Source: an uncultured Clostridia bacterium (lineage in GTDB: Bacteria; Bacillota; Clostridia; TANB77; CAG-508). Taken from it: 6,289 bases of DNA. The stretch lies in assembly GCA_947629805.1 (NCBI GenBank), contig CANRFE010000074.1:1-6289 (forward strand). Direction: 5' to 3'. A program made the position numbers and the translations under genes. Positions 5,344 through 6,289 of the stretch are shown here, piece by piece (position 1 is the stretch's first letter; every line of letters begins with the position of its first letter). Under the pieces are notes generated by a model. That model made no database searches. It saw only the letters and a program-made list of their open reading frames with translations, and was not told where the DNA came from.

Positions 5344-5427
5344 ATAGTTAAATGGCCTTAAGTATGATGCTAACACATAGCACTTACCTGGATTATGGCA
5401 TACAAAAAGGACTTACTGTTTAACTAT
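5344..5427 (-). ncRNA. structured RNA element, copy 1 of a tandem pair
   Basis: Read on the minus strand (5427 to 5344): P1 ATAGTTAAA/TTTAACTAT, 9 bp; internal loop CAGTAAGT against CCA; P2 CCTT/AAGG; P2b GTATG/CATAC; a conserved 16-base strand CCATAATCCAGGTAAG (5398-5383); and hairpin P3 TGCTA-TGTGT-TAGCA. Copy 2 has the same layout with different P1, P2 and P2b sequences that still pair, which points to selection on RNA structure. After P1 the minus strand reads U8 (5344-5337, sharing one base with P1), as expected for transcription ending there. A promoter-like sequence ends 4 bases upstream. The element starts 9 bases after the sua5 stop, on the opposite strand. Structured RNAs are known beside DUF3800 genes, and one lies upstream on this strand. 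Not matched to a named family. Confidence 0.75.
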
Positions 5428-5431
5428 ATTA

Positions 5432-5460
5432 AGTGTAACATTTTAGAATTCTAAAGTCAA
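5432..5460 (-). promoter_or_regulatory. candidate promoter of RNA copy 1
   Basis: On the minus strand TTGACT (5460-5455), a 17-base spacer and TACACT (5437-5432), with TG one base upstream as an extended -10. The expected start is at 5427-5425, the first bases of the P1 stem. The spacer holds the 14-bp palindrome TTTAGAATTCTAAA (5442-5455, overlapping the -35 by one base), a possible protein site. Confidence 0.6.
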
Positions 5461-5494
5461 TATACATTTCAAAAAAAATATATTTATGTAAAAT

Positions 5495-5585
5495 GGAATT
5501 GATGTAATGACTAAGAGATTGTGCTATTATATAGCACTTACCGAGATAATGGAACCTTACTTAGATTTACTGTTACATCAATTCC
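5495..5585 (-). ncRNA. structured RNA element, copy 2 of a tandem pair
   Basis: Read on the minus strand (5585 to 5495): P1 GGAATTGATGTAA/TTACATCAATTCC, 13 perfect pairs; internal loop CAGTAAAT against TCA; P2 CTAAG/CTTAG; P2b AGGTT/AATCT with one G-U pair; conserved strand CCATTATCTCGGTAAG (5552-5537); and hairpin P3 TGCTA-TATAA-TAGCA. The G-U pair in P2b would be an A-C mismatch on the plus strand, which favours the minus orientation. A -10-like TATACT (5596-5591) lies 5 bases upstream, but its -35 is poor, so this copy may instead come from read-through of the DUF3800 transcript, whose stop is 18 bases upstream. The 3' side is T-rich, but the nearest U8 (5478-5471) is 16 bases further on. 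Confidence 0.72.
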
Positions 5586-5602
5586 TTAATAGTATATGCA
5601 AA

Positions 5603-6196
5603 TTATATCTTTTTAATCTTATTTTCAAATTTTTCTTTTGGAAAAATAAATGGTGGTAATATATATTTATTTTGTTGTAATTGTTCTAATTGTTCTTGAT
5701 AACTGCCTTTTGTTATTAAGTTGGAGTACATTATATTGGAAAATACATCTGCAATTTGTATAAAACAATTTTGTGATGAATCAAAATATTGTACCTGTAT
5801 ATTATCTACTAAATTATCATTTAATAATAATTCTTGATTTAAATAATCTTCTAACGAATATTTTGAATCTGTTTTCACATTTCTTTCATCTATTTGTAAA
5901 AATATTTCTTTATCCATTATATATTTTTTCTTGATAGAATTAATTAGAAATATCTTTAATAAATAATTGAAAGTCCTAGCTTTATTTTTTATAAATCTAC
6001 TTTCTAATAGGTTATTATCTAAAATAATATACCTAACTTCAAATAAATTGTTTTTGCAGAAGAATTCAATGAATTCTAATTTCATCTTCTTATTCATTGA
6101 ACTACCTTTTAATTCAATAAACTTATCATTATTATTAAACATTTTTCTTTCTATATCTATTTTTTTCAATTCTTCTATATTTTTTCGTATGAAAAT
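5603..6196 (-). pseudogene. DUF3800 family protein, N-terminal part missing
   Basis: The recognisable DUF3800 blocks are FIELKGSSMNKK, LQIDERNVKTD followed by SLEDYLNQELL, and VQYFDSSQNCFIQIADVFSNIMY, in the family's usual order. The family normally begins with a YIDESG-type motif some 50 residues before ELKGS. That part is absent: the open frame reaches back only to 6196, where a TGA (6199-6197) interrupts it, and no Asp-Glu-Ser motif is seen in any minus-strand frame to the window end. The only start is a TTG at 6169-6167 with a poor ribosome site, giving 188 residues. The likeliest reading is 5' truncation by insertion of the DNA to its right. Two structured RNA elements follow directly on the same strand. 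The biochemical function of DUF3800 proteins is not established. Confidence 0.7.
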
Positions 6197-6241
6197 TCAT
6201 ATTAATAAAGGACAGGAATTTTTATGGAGGCGGGTTAATCT

Positions 6242-6289
6242 ATGACGAGTTTTGCCGACAATACAACCTCAATAAAATACAACCATACA
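6242..6289 (+). CDS. start of an unidentified gene (runs off the window)
   Basis: Sixteen codons from ATG 6242 to the window end stay open and read MTSFADNTTSIKYNHT. A GGAGG (6226-6230) lies 11 bases upstream, slightly long but workable. A four-codon frame (ATG at 6224, stop 6236-6238) overlaps that site. The segment from about 6215 on has more G and C than the rest of the window and follows the break in the DUF3800 gene, so it may be the edge of a mobile element. The family cannot be told from so few residues. Confidence 0.4.
   Translation, partial: MTSFADNTTSIKYNHT

Noticed and set aside
5344..5440. Plus-strand terminator of sua5 formed by RNA copy 1
   Set aside because: On the plus strand the stem is followed by ATTAAG with no T-run, whereas the minus strand has U8. 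No clear plus-strand terminator for sua5 was found.
5344..5585. Pair of miniature transposons (MITEs)
   Set aside because: In a MITE family the terminal inverted repeats are shared. Here the terminal stems differ between copies while the interior is conserved, the reverse pattern.
5344..5585. CRISPR array, or a riboswitch for sua5 or DUF3800
   Set aside because: There are only two long, structured copies with no spacer pattern, and both lie downstream of the neighbouring genes, not in a 5' leader.
5967..6245. Plus-strand open frame opposite the DUF3800 remnant
   Set aside because: It is antisense to recognisable DUF3800 blocks and its product is a run of Phe/Leu/Ile/Asn typical of reverse AT-rich codons.

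Overview
The window is very AT-rich and reads as low-GC Bacillota, most likely an anaerobic, uncultured-type Clostridia. The grounds are strong AGGAGG ribosome sites, TTG starts, a clostridial prepilin-like leader, a rubrerythrin, and a PadR regulator next to a membrane protein with a PadR-associated prefix domain. Genus cannot be told from this sequence.

Layout, left to right. (1) 1-690, minus strand: the first codons of a prepilin-like protein, then a 71-residue orphan gene with its own consensus promoter and terminator. (2) 690-1880: dUTPase (dut, minus) and rubrerythrin (plus) diverge from a short region where the two -35 boxes form a 7-bp inverted repeat. A bidirectional terminator closes the rubrerythrin gene. 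(3) 1885-3667, minus strand: a two-gene operon of a PadR-type repressor and an overlapping SEDS (FtsW/RodA/SpoVE) protein with an N-terminal HAAS/permease-prefix-like domain. Both genes start with TTG, and the promoter carries two copies of TACCTRGRTA that look like an autoregulatory operator. (4) 3726-5334, plus strand: a DUF308/HdeD-like membrane protein followed 3 bases later by a Sua5-type threonylcarbamoyl-AMP synthase gene. That gene is otherwise intact but needs +1 frame changes, best explained by three sites that share the motif UUCGR. (5) 5337-6196, minus strand: a DUF3800 gene missing its N-terminal coding part, followed by two tandem RNA-like elements of 84 and 91 nt. They share conserved unpaired sequence while three of their stems differ in sequence but keep pairing. 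One has its own promoter-like sequence and ends in U8. (6) 6197-6289: a less AT-rich segment with the start of an unidentified plus-strand gene, which probably truncated DUF3800 by insertion.

Functionally, dut and rubrerythrin are housekeeping and oxidative-stress genes. The PadR/SEDS pair looks like a self-regulated envelope module. The right-hand third is accessory DNA. The points most worth following up are the tandem RNA pair beside DUF3800, the repeated UUCGR frame changes in sua5, and the SEDS protein whose conserved catalytic Asp is Asn.
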